From the NCBI RefSeq assembly GCF_016583985.1, contig NZ_NRSD01000003.1, forward strand, positions 213,800 to 277,799: 64,000 nucleotides of DNA. The letters are read 5' to 3'. Below the pieces are notes generated by a model. That model was not told where the DNA came from. It worked only from the letters and a program-made list of their open reading frames with translations, and ran no database searches. Source of the DNA: Thiocapsa imhoffii. GTDB taxonomy: Bacteria; Pseudomonadota; Gammaproteobacteria; Chromatiales; Chromatiaceae. This document shows, in pieces, positions 16,653 to 25,107 of the stretch (within the stretch, counting starts at the first letter, position 1; each line of letters starts with the position of its first letter). The position numbers and the translations under genes are program-made.

Positions 16653-17097
16653 CGCGGGCGCAGACGGGGAGATGGTCTCGTCGTGCGTTTCGGCGTGCTC
16701 CCCGGGGTGCTCAAGCGCTTCCATGAGTCGATCCGGAGTCTTGCTGAGTGTTTTCGCTACCCCAAGCTTAGACCCGTCCCATCACGCCCTGCTCATGCTG
16801 CGGTGCGCTGGTACGCGAGGACGCGCCGCCCGATCGCGCGAGCGAAGACTTGCACGGTCTCGGTGTCATGGAAGCGGACAACCCGGTTCTGTTCGATTTT
16901 CATGGGAAGTGGTTTGGTGTGTCGCTCAGGGAAAGCGCAGCAGGATAGCCGGCCAGGTCGGAGGGCGTCACGGGAACCTGCGCGCGATCTGGGCATGCTC
17001 TTGACGCTGAGTCATCCTCCGGTCTCGGGGCCTCCGCCCGGCCGCCGGCGTGATGCTGGTAACCCGATAACAGCAAATCAATCAGAGAGACAGAATC

Positions 17098-18327
17098 ATG
17101 CGTGCACCTGCTCTTTGCCTGCTCGCCGGCGCCCTACTGGCTGCAAGCGGCCCTGTAGCCGCGGAATGGCGCGTCCTGGAAGAAGCCCGCGAGATCATCA
17201 ATATCTCCTCGGTGCTGTCAGGTCGCCCCGACTTACCCGTCCAGACGTATAAGAGCGCCGGTGACAATCCGGTCCCGGACGATGTCTGGCCGTCGTACGA
17301 ATTGAGCCTGCCGTTTCTCAAGAACACCACGCGCAACCTGCAGTTCAACGAATCGGCATTCCTGGCTTCTCCGGGCGCGCCCATCGGTGTCACGTCCTAT
17401 ATCACGACTCCGGACGGCTACACCTGGGCGGCTATGTCCGAGGCCATCAATGCTCTATGGCCTTACGATCCGGCGGCGTATGACCCTCCATCCAGTATCA
17501 ACACGTATTTTGCCGGCAACTTCGAGGTCACGCCGCCGCCCGGCGTGGTCAAGGTGACCGTCAACTACAAGGGTCAGAACATGAAGTTCTGGGCGTATGC
17601 CGGCGGCGCCGCACCTGGCCGGGGTTCGGTCGCGTTGGACCGCTATTTCGTCACGGACGCATGGGGCAACGAGTACATCATGCACGCGTCAGGCGAGCGC
17701 GATGCGGCCGACGTGCGTGCGGCGTTCGATCGAGCGGTCCTGCCGCCCGGCTGGAGAAAGTCCATCCGGCGACTGGGCCGCGACCTTGTGCTCCGGCCCG
17801 CGGTAAGTGACGACCCCAACGCGCGCTTCCACTACCTCGTCATCCGCGACAGCGCGGATAACACCTACCATCAGGTCGGCTGGAGCAGGCGCGGCTCGCT
17901 CGCGGCTCAGGTGCCGGGAATGCCGATCTGGGGGAGCCTGGGCCGCGACATCCTGACCGGCGACGCCGACGGTGTGCGCGACGACCTGATGTACGGCGGA
18001 GGCGGCGGCGACCTGTTCCGGCCGGGACTCGGCACGAACACCGTCTGGGGCAGCAGCCAGGCCGTAGACACGGTAGAGTTGCCGGGATGGCTCGGCGACT
18101 ACATGCTCGTGTGGCAGAGCGAGGACGGGGCGTCCTTCTCACTCTCCGGTTCGGACTCTTTTCATACGCTCCACCACATCGACAGGCTACGGTTCAAGGA
18201 TGGAGGCACTGTGAGGGTGGCGGACTTCCTCGGCCGGCCGCGAGTCCGCGATCCTAGGTGTTACTGGCCACCTAAACTGGCCCACAAACGGCCACTTCTT
18301 TTGAACCATCCCGGAGTGTGCTTTTAG
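17098..18327 (+). CDS. secreted protein of unknown function with a short RTX-like segment; C-terminus probably replaced
   Basis: The 409-residue protein has a clear signal peptide (MRAPALCLLAGALLAASGPV, cut after Ala-Glu-like positions near 23). Its main part (about 25-270) is not a family I know. Residues 280-305 read ILTGDADGVRDDLMYGGGGG, a degenerate Gly/Asp calcium-binding RTX patch, followed by FRPGLGTNTVWGS. The last 30 or so residues (from RDPRCYWPPKLAHKR) are encoded by sequence that looks like a transposon end, so the original C-terminus was probably cut off. AGAGAGAC precedes the ATG. It lies inside the duplicated region between the two repeat copies. Confidence 0.65.
   Translation: MRAPALCLLAGALLAASGPVAAEWRVLEEAREIINISSVLSGRPDLPVQTYKSAGDNPVPDDVWPSYELSLPFLKNTTRNLQFNESAFLASPGAPIGVTSYITTPDGYTWAAMSEAINALWPYDPAAYDPPSSINTYFAGNFEVTPPPGVVKVTVNYKGQNMKFWAYAGGAAPGRGSVALDRYFVTDAWGNEYIMHASGERDAADVRAAFDRAVLPPGWRKSIRRLGRDLVLRPAVSDDPNARFHYLVIRDSADNTYHQVGWSRRGSLAAQVPGMPIWGSLGRDILTGDADGVRDDLMYGGGGGDLFRPGLGTNTVWGSSQAVDTVELPGWLGDYMLVWQSEDGASFSLSGSDSFHTLHHIDRLRFKDGGTVRVADFLGRPRVRDPRCYWPPKLAHKRPLLLNHPGVCF
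18258..18300 (+). mobile_element. possible insertion-sequence end (IS21-like terminal repeats)
   Basis: The segment contains tgttactggccacctaaact followed by ggcccacaaacggccac, in which short 'ggcc(c)ac' units recur. This is the style of IS21-family termini, which have multiple terminal repeats beginning TGT. No transposase gene is attached. If correct, it is a solo end that replaced the tail of the secreted-protein gene. Confidence 0.35.
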
Positions 18328-18392
18328 GTTGTGCAGCCTCAGACTGCGCGGTTTTTTTCCGGTTGGGGATGCAGGAGCAGGAGTGGGTCATG

Positions 18393-18429
18393 AGTCACCA
18401 TCCCCCGGCAAAGCCGGGGGATGGTGACT
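18393..18429. repeat. 17-bp perfect hairpin with AAA loop
   Basis: Arms 18393-18409 and 18413-18429 are exact reverse complements around a three-base loop (core cccccggcaaagccggggg). It could end transcription of the secreted-protein gene 66 bases away. The 'cccggcaaagccgggg' core also resembles the subterminal hairpins of IS200/IS605 elements; a related shorter hairpin occurs at 58380-58394 beside an IS200-type tnpA fragment. I see no gene in 18430-18611. Confidence 0.75.
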
Positions 18430-18611
18430 TTAGAACCCGTGGCCACCTTCCTTCTAGACCTGGGCGGCCCCTTTCTCCGAAATACGCAAGCGTTGCTTCG
18501 CTCAAGTGCGGCTCTGGTTGGTTGCTGATGGGTGGGGCTTGGGTCGGTGCGGTGGATGCAGATAGGTAGGCCGGCAGTGCGCCCTGCCGCTCGGCTGGTC
18601 TGACGCCGCTG

Positions 18612-18687
18612 GCGTTCAGGTCCAGGCGGTCGTGATCGTCGCCGGCAACAACCTGCTCCAGCCCATCCGGGGCGGCCTAGGCGCAAC
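18612..18687 (-). pseudogene. remnant of the helical-repeat gene (copy 2)
   Basis: This segment aligns with the 3' part of the intact gene near 15560-15640: aggcggtcgtgatcgtcgc is identical, followed by cctgctcca and a cggcc-rich stretch with mismatches. The rest of the gene, including its start, is missing, and copy 2 of the 265-bp repeat follows at once. The adjacent nif-type promoter therefore reads into a dead gene. Confidence 0.7.
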
Positions 18688-18953
18688 GCAGGTGCCGTCG
18701 TGCAGCGTTGGTCGTTGATGTCGACCGGGGGGCCGGCATGGGACGCGGGGATCTTGATCGGCAGATCTCCGTAGACAACGACCGCGGACAGCAATTAGGT
18801 CACACGCAGCAAAGACCGAGCCAGCCTTTGATATCGCTGTTCCGATCGGGTCCTGTCGCCAACGGCGGGTGCTGGCTGGGGGCTTTGTGACAGTCTCCCA
18901 GGGTGTTGACTGTCATCTCTGCGACAGACACGGACGATTGTGTTGGGACCATC
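18688..18953. repeat. 265-bp direct repeat, copy 2
   Basis: It is the partner of 16097-16361 in the same orientation, with one inserted base and scattered substitutions. It lies between the helical-repeat gene remnant and the 3' end of the intact AAA-ATPase gene. Confidence 0.93.
18808..18926 (-). promoter_or_regulatory. duplicated sigma-54 promoter (18808-18823) and NifA site (18911-18926)
   Basis: The minus strand of 18808-18823 reads TGGCTCGGTCTTTGCT and 18911-18926 is TGT-CATCTCTGCG-ACA, identical in the NifA site to copy 1. The key GG and GC bases remain, so this orphan promoter could still fire leftward into 18687 and beyond, toward the secreted-protein gene in antisense. Confidence 0.7.
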
Positions 18954-18962
18954 CACCTCGGC

Positions 18963-20534
18963 TCAGGCGCGCACCAACTCGATGGATCGCCCGTGTGGAC
19001 TCACCGTCGTGCTGCTTGCGGTGCGCTCGGCCATCGGCGGTTGATCGGCGCGCCGGTCGAAGATGACCAGCCAGCCGCTGCTCAACCCCAGACCGGCCAG
19101 ATAGCCGTCCAGTTGGATCAACCCCTCGGTCAGCGGGTCCGGTGCGCCGTCGCGCCAGACCTTGAGTTCCATCCCCAGGGTGACCGCGCCATAGCGTAGG
19201 CACAGATCCATCCGCCCCATGCCGATGGCGTATTCGCGCTCCAACGTCCCGCCGCCGTTGACCACCCGATGCAGGAAGGCCATCAGGACCAGATGCGGGG
19301 CGATCTCGTGATAGGGCGCGCTGCGCAGCAGGGGCTCGCCGTGTTGGCGCCAGAAGGCGAGGAAGGCTTCCAGCAAAGCAGTAGGATTCAGGCTACCGTC
19401 GGCGTTGAGCCAAGTTGGATAGATTTGTGGCAGGGAGGCTTGCGGGGTAAAGGCCAGAGTGCGCGGTAGGACCTCGCGGTAGATCGGGTTGGCGATCGTC
19501 AAGCCGCCGTTGCCCTGGCGCAGTAGGCCTAGGTCGAGCAGATACTGGATGTCGTCGTCCGGGACGTCGCCCAAAGCGGTGCCGGCGAGCATCGGCTCGA
19601 TGACATGGCGAACTCGGGGTTCCCGCAGCTTATACGCGAGCTGATCGAGATGGGTGACGCGCTCCAGGATCAGCGCCTCCTTGGCCTGATCGATCAGCGC
19701 CAGGGTGATAGGCCGGGTCCGATCGCGTCCCTCGGGCAACTCAAAACAGGCACGGTAAGCCAGGGTATTGACCAACCAGGGCTGGCCTTGGGTGAGGTCC
19801 CAGACCCGGTCCAGTGCCTCGGAGGTGAAGACCTGCCCGGTCTCGGCGGTATGCCGCAGCAGTAAGGTCCGCACCTCCGCGGCACTGAAATCATCCAGCC
19901 GCAACGACTTGGCCTTGATGTTGAAGGCGCTGCCGCCGGTGATGGGATCACGCTCTGAGCTCCCATGGATGCGGTAGTCGCGCAGATCGCGCACCCCGCA
20001 GAGGATCAGGGTCTGCGGGAAGCCGTTCGGACGCTGGGTGTAGCCGGCGCGCACCTGGCGCAGCAGCGAGATCAGGGTGTCGCCCACCAGGGCATCGACC
20101 TCGTCGAGCAGCAGCACCGCGGGGCGTGCGTCAGCAGCCGCCCAGTATTCCAACAGTTGAAAGAGCCGATCGCCGGCCGGCACCAGCGCTCCGTCGGCCC
20201 GAACCCAGTTATTCAGCCGCGAGTCTTGCAGATAATGTTGCGCAGAACGCGCGAGCACACTGCAGATGATGGCCATGCCGCGCTCGACATCCTCGCGTGC
20301 CGCCTGCGCCCCTTCGATGTTGGCGTAGCAGGCCCGATAAAGGCCTGTGCGATTCAGATGGTCCATCAGCGCCAACAGACAGGTAGTCTTGCCAGTCTGG
20401 CGCGGGGCGTGGAGCAGGAAATACTTCTTCTGCTCGATGAACGTCAGGATTTCGTTCAGATCCCAGCGTTCGAGCGGTGGCAGACTGTAGTGGTCCGTTG
20501 GTCGAACCGGCCCTTCGGTGTTGAAAAAACGCAT
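18963..20534 (-). CDS. AAA-like ATPase with C-terminal PD-(D/E)XK nuclease-like domain
   Basis: The 523-residue protein has Walker A APRQTGKTT (residues 43-51) and Walker B VLLLDEVDAL (about 142-151). A sensor-like region (LILCGVRDLRDYRIHG) and a winged-helix-like middle (about 290-350) follow. Near residues 440-475 it has REYAIGMGRMDL and ELKVW, an E...D...ExK arrangement as in PD-(D/E)XK nuclease folds. ATPases of this kind are multi-copy in many purple sulfur bacteria and cyanobacteria; their role is unknown, with mobile-element or defence links proposed. The start at 20534 is the only ATG before the domain. A scrap of a second copy lies at 16461-16504. Confidence 0.8.
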   Translation of the reverse strand: MRFFNTEGPVRPTDHYSLPPLERWDLNEILTFIEQKKYFLLHAPRQTGKTTCLLALMDHLNRTGLYRACYANIEGAQAAREDVERGMAIICSVLARSAQHYLQDSRLNNWVRADGALVPAGDRLFQLLEYWAAADARPAVLLLDEVDALVGDTLISLLRQVRAGYTQRPNGFPQTLILCGVRDLRDYRIHGSSERDPITGGSAFNIKAKSLRLDDFSAAEVRTLLLRHTAETGQVFTSEALDRVWDLTQGQPWLVNTLAYRACFELPEGRDRTRPITLALIDQAKEALILERVTHLDQLAYKLREPRVRHVIEPMLAGTALGDVPDDDIQYLLDLGLLRQGNGGLTIANPIYREVLPRTLAFTPQASLPQIYPTWLNADGSLNPTALLEAFLAFWRQHGEPLLRSAPYHEIAPHLVLMAFLHRVVNGGGTLEREYAIGMGRMDLCLRYGAVTLGMELKVWRDGAPDPLTEGLIQLDGYLAGLGLSSGWLVIFDRRADQPPMAERTASSTTVSPHGRSIELVRA

Positions 20535-21109
20535 CTCAGGGTCTCCGGGACTCGGGGCAGATGGAATCGACTAACCACCATGCGGACCCTGATCCGTCTG
20601 GTGCGGTGGTGTGATTCACCTTACTGCTCTCGGCACGGATCAGTTGCAGCGCTCGGGACGTCTGGTGGACTCGTCTAAGGGGAGCGCTTGCAGGGTTGAG
20701 TCCGGGCCATCGCAGGGTCGTGGCGAGCAGGGACTCAAGCTTCAGCGGCTCGAAGGTGCAACGAAATCATAATCGAAGCGGCCCATCATCACCCACCACC
20801 TGGCCATGATTTGACGTGCCATGAAGCGGATTGGCAGGCTGTACTCACAGCGAACCCTGCTGGTGCCCACCTTGCATTGACCCGACATGGATGCTTGCCT
20901 ATTATTTAGTAATCAGTTGAAACCTCGCTGTTGCCGCAGCGACAGATGGATTGCATCAGGCGCTGTGGCCTCCCGAAGCGAATGAGTTGTCAGATTGCGA
21001 TCAGCTTAGGATGACTCAGGTCGCGGTCGATCTCTCGAATTGACGATCGCGCTCACAACACCCTCCGCGACCTCATGGATTTCGGAGAATCAGTCAGGGA
21101 TTTTCGATC
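20535..21109. other. 575-base region with no recognised gene
   Basis: This region separates the leftward ATPase gene from the rightward exporter operon and must hold both promoters. Part of it (20880-20960) is less GC-rich than its surroundings. I see no open frame with a credible product, RNA gene or clear operator. Confidence 0.5.
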
Positions 21110-22150
21110 GTGATCGCACGTCAACGCCTGATTCCGCTTGTTGTCTTGTTGCTGGTACTTTCCACCGCTGGCGGCGGCCTGGCCTGGTACCTCAATCGTT
21201 CGGAGCCAGATCGCTCCATCCTCACCCTCTACGGCAATATCGACATCCGTCAGGTCCAGCTCGCGTTCAACGATGCCGATCGGATCACGGAGATCCACGT
21301 CGAGGAAGGCGACCGCGTCACCCGGGGGCAACTGGTCGCAAGTCTTGACCTGGCGCGTTTCCAGCATTCAGTCGCCCTTTCCCAGGCCGACCTAGCCGCA
21401 CGTCAGGCGACCCTAGATCGGCTGCGTGCCGGGAGCCGGCCGCAGGAGATTGCCCAGGCCCAAGACGCGGTCGATGCCGCCGAGGCGGCGCTGCGCAACG
21501 CCCAGGGCGTCTCGAAGCGGCAGCAGGGCCTGGCGCAGAAAGGCTTCGTCTCGGCACAAGAGCTCGACGATGTGGCCGAGATCCTGAAGACCGCCGAGGC
21601 GAATCTCAAGCGGACTCAAGAGGCCCTGGAGCTGGCGCGCTTGGGTCCACGTGTCGAGGAGATCAACGCCGCCGCGGCCGAGGTACAGGCCAGCCAGGCG
21701 GCGCTGGCGCTCGCCGAGAAGGCACTGAACGACGCGAAACTGATGGCTCCCGAAGCAGGTGTGATCGAGAACCGCATCCTGCAGGTCGGGGACATGGCCT
21801 CACCGCAGATCCCCGTTGTCACCATTGCGCTGGATGACCCGGTCTGGGCGCGCGTTTATGTGCCCGAGCCCGAGCTGGGCCACCTGCAGCCCGGGATGCG
21901 CGCCGAGATCTTCTCCGACAGTTTTCCCAATCAGCCGTTTCCGGGCTGGATCGGCTCCATCTCGCCGACCGCCGAGTTCACCCCGAAATCCGTCCAGACC
22001 ACCGAACTGCGCACACAATTGGTCTATCGCGTCCGCGTCTTCGCCTGCAACCCGGAGGGCCGGCTGCGCTTGGGGATGCCGGTGACCGTACACGTTCCCA
22101 TGATCGATAACCCGCCCCGCGCGGTCGCCAGCGATGTCTGCCAAGACTGA
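21110..22150 (+). CDS. HlyD-family periplasmic adaptor (YbhG/YhiI-like)
   Basis: The 346-residue protein has an N-terminal membrane anchor (about 7-26), a biotinyl-lipoyl-like domain starting NIDIRQVQLAFNDADRI, and a long alpha-helical hairpin (about 75-205) rich in Ala, Glu and Gln. A beta-barrel domain (about 215-340) with PEAGVIENRILQVGDMAS follows. It should bridge the inner-membrane exporter to an outer-membrane channel. The start is GTG with AGGGA about nine bases upstream. It overlaps the ATPase gene by 17 bases, so it is the first gene of a four-gene exporter operon; no TolC gene is nearby. Confidence 0.88.
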   Translation: MIARQRLIPLVVLLLVLSTAGGGLAWYLNRSEPDRSILTLYGNIDIRQVQLAFNDADRITEIHVEEGDRVTRGQLVASLDLARFQHSVALSQADLAARQATLDRLRAGSRPQEIAQAQDAVDAAEAALRNAQGVSKRQQGLAQKGFVSAQELDDVAEILKTAEANLKRTQEALELARLGPRVEEINAAAAEVQASQAALALAEKALNDAKLMAPEAGVIENRILQVGDMASPQIPVVTIALDDPVWARVYVPEPELGHLQPGMRAEIFSDSFPNQPFPGWIGSISPTAEFTPKSVQTTELRTQLVYRVRVFACNPEGRLRLGMPVTVHVPMIDNPPRAVASDVCQD

Positions 22151-23969
22151 GCTGGCGCTCGTGCTGGCGGGTGTCGACAAACAGTTTCGCCAGGGCAAGC
22201 GATCGACCCAGGCGCTCACACAGCTCAGTGTGCAGGTGCAGCGTGGGCGGATCACCGGTCTGATGGGGCCGGATGGGGCCGGCAAGACCACCTTGATGCG
22301 TCTGGCCGCGGCACTGCTGCATCCGGATGCTGGCGAAGTTCAGGTGCTGGGGCTCGATACCCGCACGCAAGCGTCTCTGATCCAACAGCAAATCGGCTAC
22401 ATGCCGCAGCGCTTCGGCCTCTACGAGGAGCTGAGCCTGCGCGAAAATCTCGATCTCTACGCCGACCTGCAAGGACTTCCGGATGCCGAGCGAGCGGCCC
22501 GTTGCGCCGAGCTGCTGCGGCTCACCGCGCTCAGCCCCTTCGCCGCGCGCCGCGCCGGCGACCTCTCCGGCGGCATGAAACAGAAGCTGGGGCTGGCCTG
22601 TACCCTGCTGCGGGCGCCGACACTGCTGCTGCTTGATGAACCGACGGTGGGCGTCGACCCGATCTCGCGGCGCGAGCTCTGGTCGATCATCCAGACGCTG
22701 CACGGGCAAGGGGCGACCGTGCTGGTCAGCACCGCCTATCTGGACGAGGCCGAGCGTTGCGACGACATCATCCTGCTCGATCAGGGTCGGTGCTTGGCGC
22801 AGCAGCCTCCGGCGGCCTTTACGGCCCCACTCGCCGGTCACTGCTGGCGGGTACGCCATGCCGGAATGCATCGTCGTGCCTTGCAGGAGAGCTTGCTGAC
22901 TCGCCCCGGGGTCCGTGACGCGACCCTGCAGGCCGAGGGCGTGCGGGTGCTGCTCGCGGAGAACCCGCCACAGCCGGCACCAGACGAGGACTGGCAACCG
23001 CAACCGCCGCGCTTCGAGGATGCCTTCATCAGCCTGCTGTCGCCACCGTCCACGCCAGGACAACCAGCGCCAGCGATGTCCACGCCATCGCGTGATCAGC
23101 GCGCATCAGACCCAGTGCCGCGATCCTCGGCTGTAACTGTCGATGGGGGCATGGCCCCGGCGCCGCGCGCGGGATCGACACAGCCACCCGCCGCGACTTC
23201 GTCATCCGAACCGGTGATCGAGGTTCAGAATCTGCGCCGATCCTTCGGCAGCTTCGAGGCCGTCAAGGACATCAGCTTCTCGGTGACACGCGGCGAGGTC
23301 TTCGGTCTGCTCGGAGCGAATGGGGCCGGCAAGACCACCACCTTTCGCATGCTTTGCGGGCTGCTGCCGGCCAGCTCGGGCGTGCTGCGCGTCGCCGGTG
23401 TCGATGTGCGTCAGGCGACCGCAACGGCGCGCGCCCGGATCGGCTATGTCGCACAGAAATTTGCCCTCTACGGCAACCTGAGCACGCAGCAGAACCTCCA
23501 CTTCTTCGCCTCCGCCTATGGGTTGCGCGGCGCACGGCGCCAGGCGCGTTTGGCCTGGGCCGAGCAGGAATTCGCGCTCACCGACTATCTCGGCACCAAT
23601 ACCGGCGCGCTGCCACTCGGCTTCAAGCAACGCCTTGCCCTGGCCTGCGCGCTGATGCACGAGCCGCGGATCCTGTTCCTGGACGAGCCCACCTCGGGCG
23701 TCGATCCGCTGGCGCGACGCGCCTTCTGGCGGCGGATCAATCATCTCGCCGAGTCGGGCGTCACCATCATGGTCACCACCCACTTCATGGACGAGGCCGA
23801 GTATTGCGACCATCTGGTGTTGATGTCGCGCGGTGAGGTGCTGGCCTTCGGCTCGCCACAGGCGATCCGGGCACAGGCGACGACGCCAGACCACCCAGAA
23901 CCGAGCATGGAGGACGCTTTCGTCCAGCTCATCCAGACCCACGAGTCTGATTCCCGGCAGGCGGCATGA
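22134..23969 (+). CDS. fused two-domain ABC exporter ATPase (YbhF/YhiH-like)
   Basis: The 611-residue protein carries two complete ATPase domains. The first (about 8-235) has Walker A GPDGAGKTT, signature LSGGMKQKL and Walker B LLLLDEPTVGVDP. The second (about 360-590) has GANGAGKTT, a divergent signature LPLGFKQRLALA and ILFLDEPTSGVDP. A low-complexity Ala/Pro/Ser linker (about 305-355) joins them. The second signature lacks the canonical LSGGQ, which suggests two unequal ATP sites. It is typical of drug or cation exporters working with two permeases and a HlyD adaptor. Confidence 0.92.
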   Translation: MSAKTELALVLAGVDKQFRQGKRSTQALTQLSVQVQRGRITGLMGPDGAGKTTLMRLAAALLHPDAGEVQVLGLDTRTQASLIQQQIGYMPQRFGLYEELSLRENLDLYADLQGLPDAERAARCAELLRLTALSPFAARRAGDLSGGMKQKLGLACTLLRAPTLLLLDEPTVGVDPISRRELWSIIQTLHGQGATVLVSTAYLDEAERCDDIILLDQGRCLAQQPPAAFTAPLAGHCWRVRHAGMHRRALQESLLTRPGVRDATLQAEGVRVLLAENPPQPAPDEDWQPQPPRFEDAFISLLSPPSTPGQPAPAMSTPSRDQRASDPVPRSSAVTVDGGMAPAPRAGSTQPPAATSSSEPVIEVQNLRRSFGSFEAVKDISFSVTRGEVFGLLGANGAGKTTTFRMLCGLLPASSGVLRVAGVDVRQATATARARIGYVAQKFALYGNLSTQQNLHFFASAYGLRGARRQARLAWAEQEFALTDYLGTNTGALPLGFKQRLALACALMHEPRILFLDEPTSGVDPLARRAFWRRINHLAESGVTIMVTTHFMDEAEYCDHLVLMSRGEVLAFGSPQAIRAQATTPDHPEPSMEDAFVQLIQTHESDSRQAA

Positions 23970-23979
23970 GGGGGCGCGG

Positions 23980-25095
23980 ATGAACCGCCAACGGCTCCGT
24001 GGTCTGATCCGTAAGGAGTTTCTACAGGTGCTGCGCGATCCCTCGGCGATTGCCATCGCCTTCGTGCTGCCGGTCATCCTCTTGCTCTTATTCGGCTACG
24101 GCGTCTCGTTGGATGCACGCGAGGTGCCGATCGCCGTGGTCATCGACTCACCGACCCCGCAAACCGCGAGCTTCGTCGCTGGTCTGGACTATTCGCCCTA
24201 CTTCGCGCCCAGGTACGTCGCCACCGCCGCCGCGGCGAGTGAGGCACTGATGGCCGGCCAGGTCAGCGGGATTCTGTGGCTGCGCGGCGATTTTGACCGG
24301 CTGCTGCTGACCGGCCGAACCGCGCCGATTGGGGTGTGGCTGAACGCGGTGGATGCGAATCACGCGACCCTGCTCCGCGGTTATCTGGAGGGCGTCTGGC
24401 AGGACTGGATGTTGATCCAGGCCGAAACCGCGGGCCTTGCACTGGCGATGCCGGTGGTGGCCGAGCCGCGCATCTGGTTCAACCCAGCGGTGCGCAGCCG
24501 TGATTTCCTGGTGCCCGGGCTGATCGCGGTCATCATGACCCTGATCGGCGCACTGCTGACCGCCCTGGTGATTGCCCGCGAGTGGGAGCGCGGCACCATG
24601 GAGGCGCTGATGGCCAGTCCCGTCACCATGGGCGAAATCCTGCTTGGTAAGCTCATCCCCTATTTCTTGCTCGGCATGGGCGGACTGCTGCTGTCGGTGG
24701 CGATGGCGGTGTGGCTGTTCCAGGTGCCGCTAGTCGGCAGCTTCTGGCTGCTGGTGCTCTGCTCGGCGTTGTTCCTGCTGGTGGCACTGGGCATGGGACT
24801 GTTGATCTCGACCCTGGCCAAGAACCAGTTCGTGGCCGGACAGGTCGCGATCATCGTCACCTTTCTGCCGGCCTTCATCCTCTCCGGCTTCATCTTCGAT
24901 ATCCGCTCCATGCCCGAAGCGGTGCAGATCATCACCCATCTGGTGGCGGCGCGCTTCTATGTCGCCATCCTGCAGACGCTGTTCCTGGCCGGCAATGTCT
25001 GGCCGCTGATCCTGACCAATGCCGCCGCCCTGCTGCTGATGATGCTGATCTTTCTGGGCATCACCCGCGCCAAGTCGCGCAAACGGCTCGACTAG
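23980..25095 (+). CDS. ABC-2 exporter permease (YbhS-like)
   Basis: The 371-residue protein has one N-terminal membrane helix (about 25-45), a large periplasmic domain (about 50-170) and five further helices (about 175-365). The C-terminal ABC-2 region contains EWERGTMEALMASPVTMGEI, the conserved coupling stretch of this family. It pairs with the next permease to form the membrane channel. I chose the ATG at 23980, ten bases after the ATPase stop; the longer frame upstream overlaps the ATPase coding sequence. Confidence 0.9.
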   Translation: MNRQRLRGLIRKEFLQVLRDPSAIAIAFVLPVILLLLFGYGVSLDAREVPIAVVIDSPTPQTASFVAGLDYSPYFAPRYVATAAAASEALMAGQVSGILWLRGDFDRLLLTGRTAPIGVWLNAVDANHATLLRGYLEGVWQDWMLIQAETAGLALAMPVVAEPRIWFNPAVRSRDFLVPGLIAVIMTLIGALLTALVIAREWERGTMEALMASPVTMGEILLGKLIPYFLLGMGGLLLSVAMAVWLFQVPLVGSFWLLVLCSALFLLVALGMGLLISTLAKNQFVAGQVAIIVTFLPAFILSGFIFDIRSMPEAVQIITHLVAARFYVAILQTLFLAGNVWPLILTNAAALLLMMLIFLGITRAKSRKRLD

Positions 25096-25107
25096 GCGCT
25101 TCAGACC

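Noticed and set aside
20535..21109. A regulator gene for the exporter operon
   Set aside because: No open frame here resembles a TetR- or MarR-type regulator.
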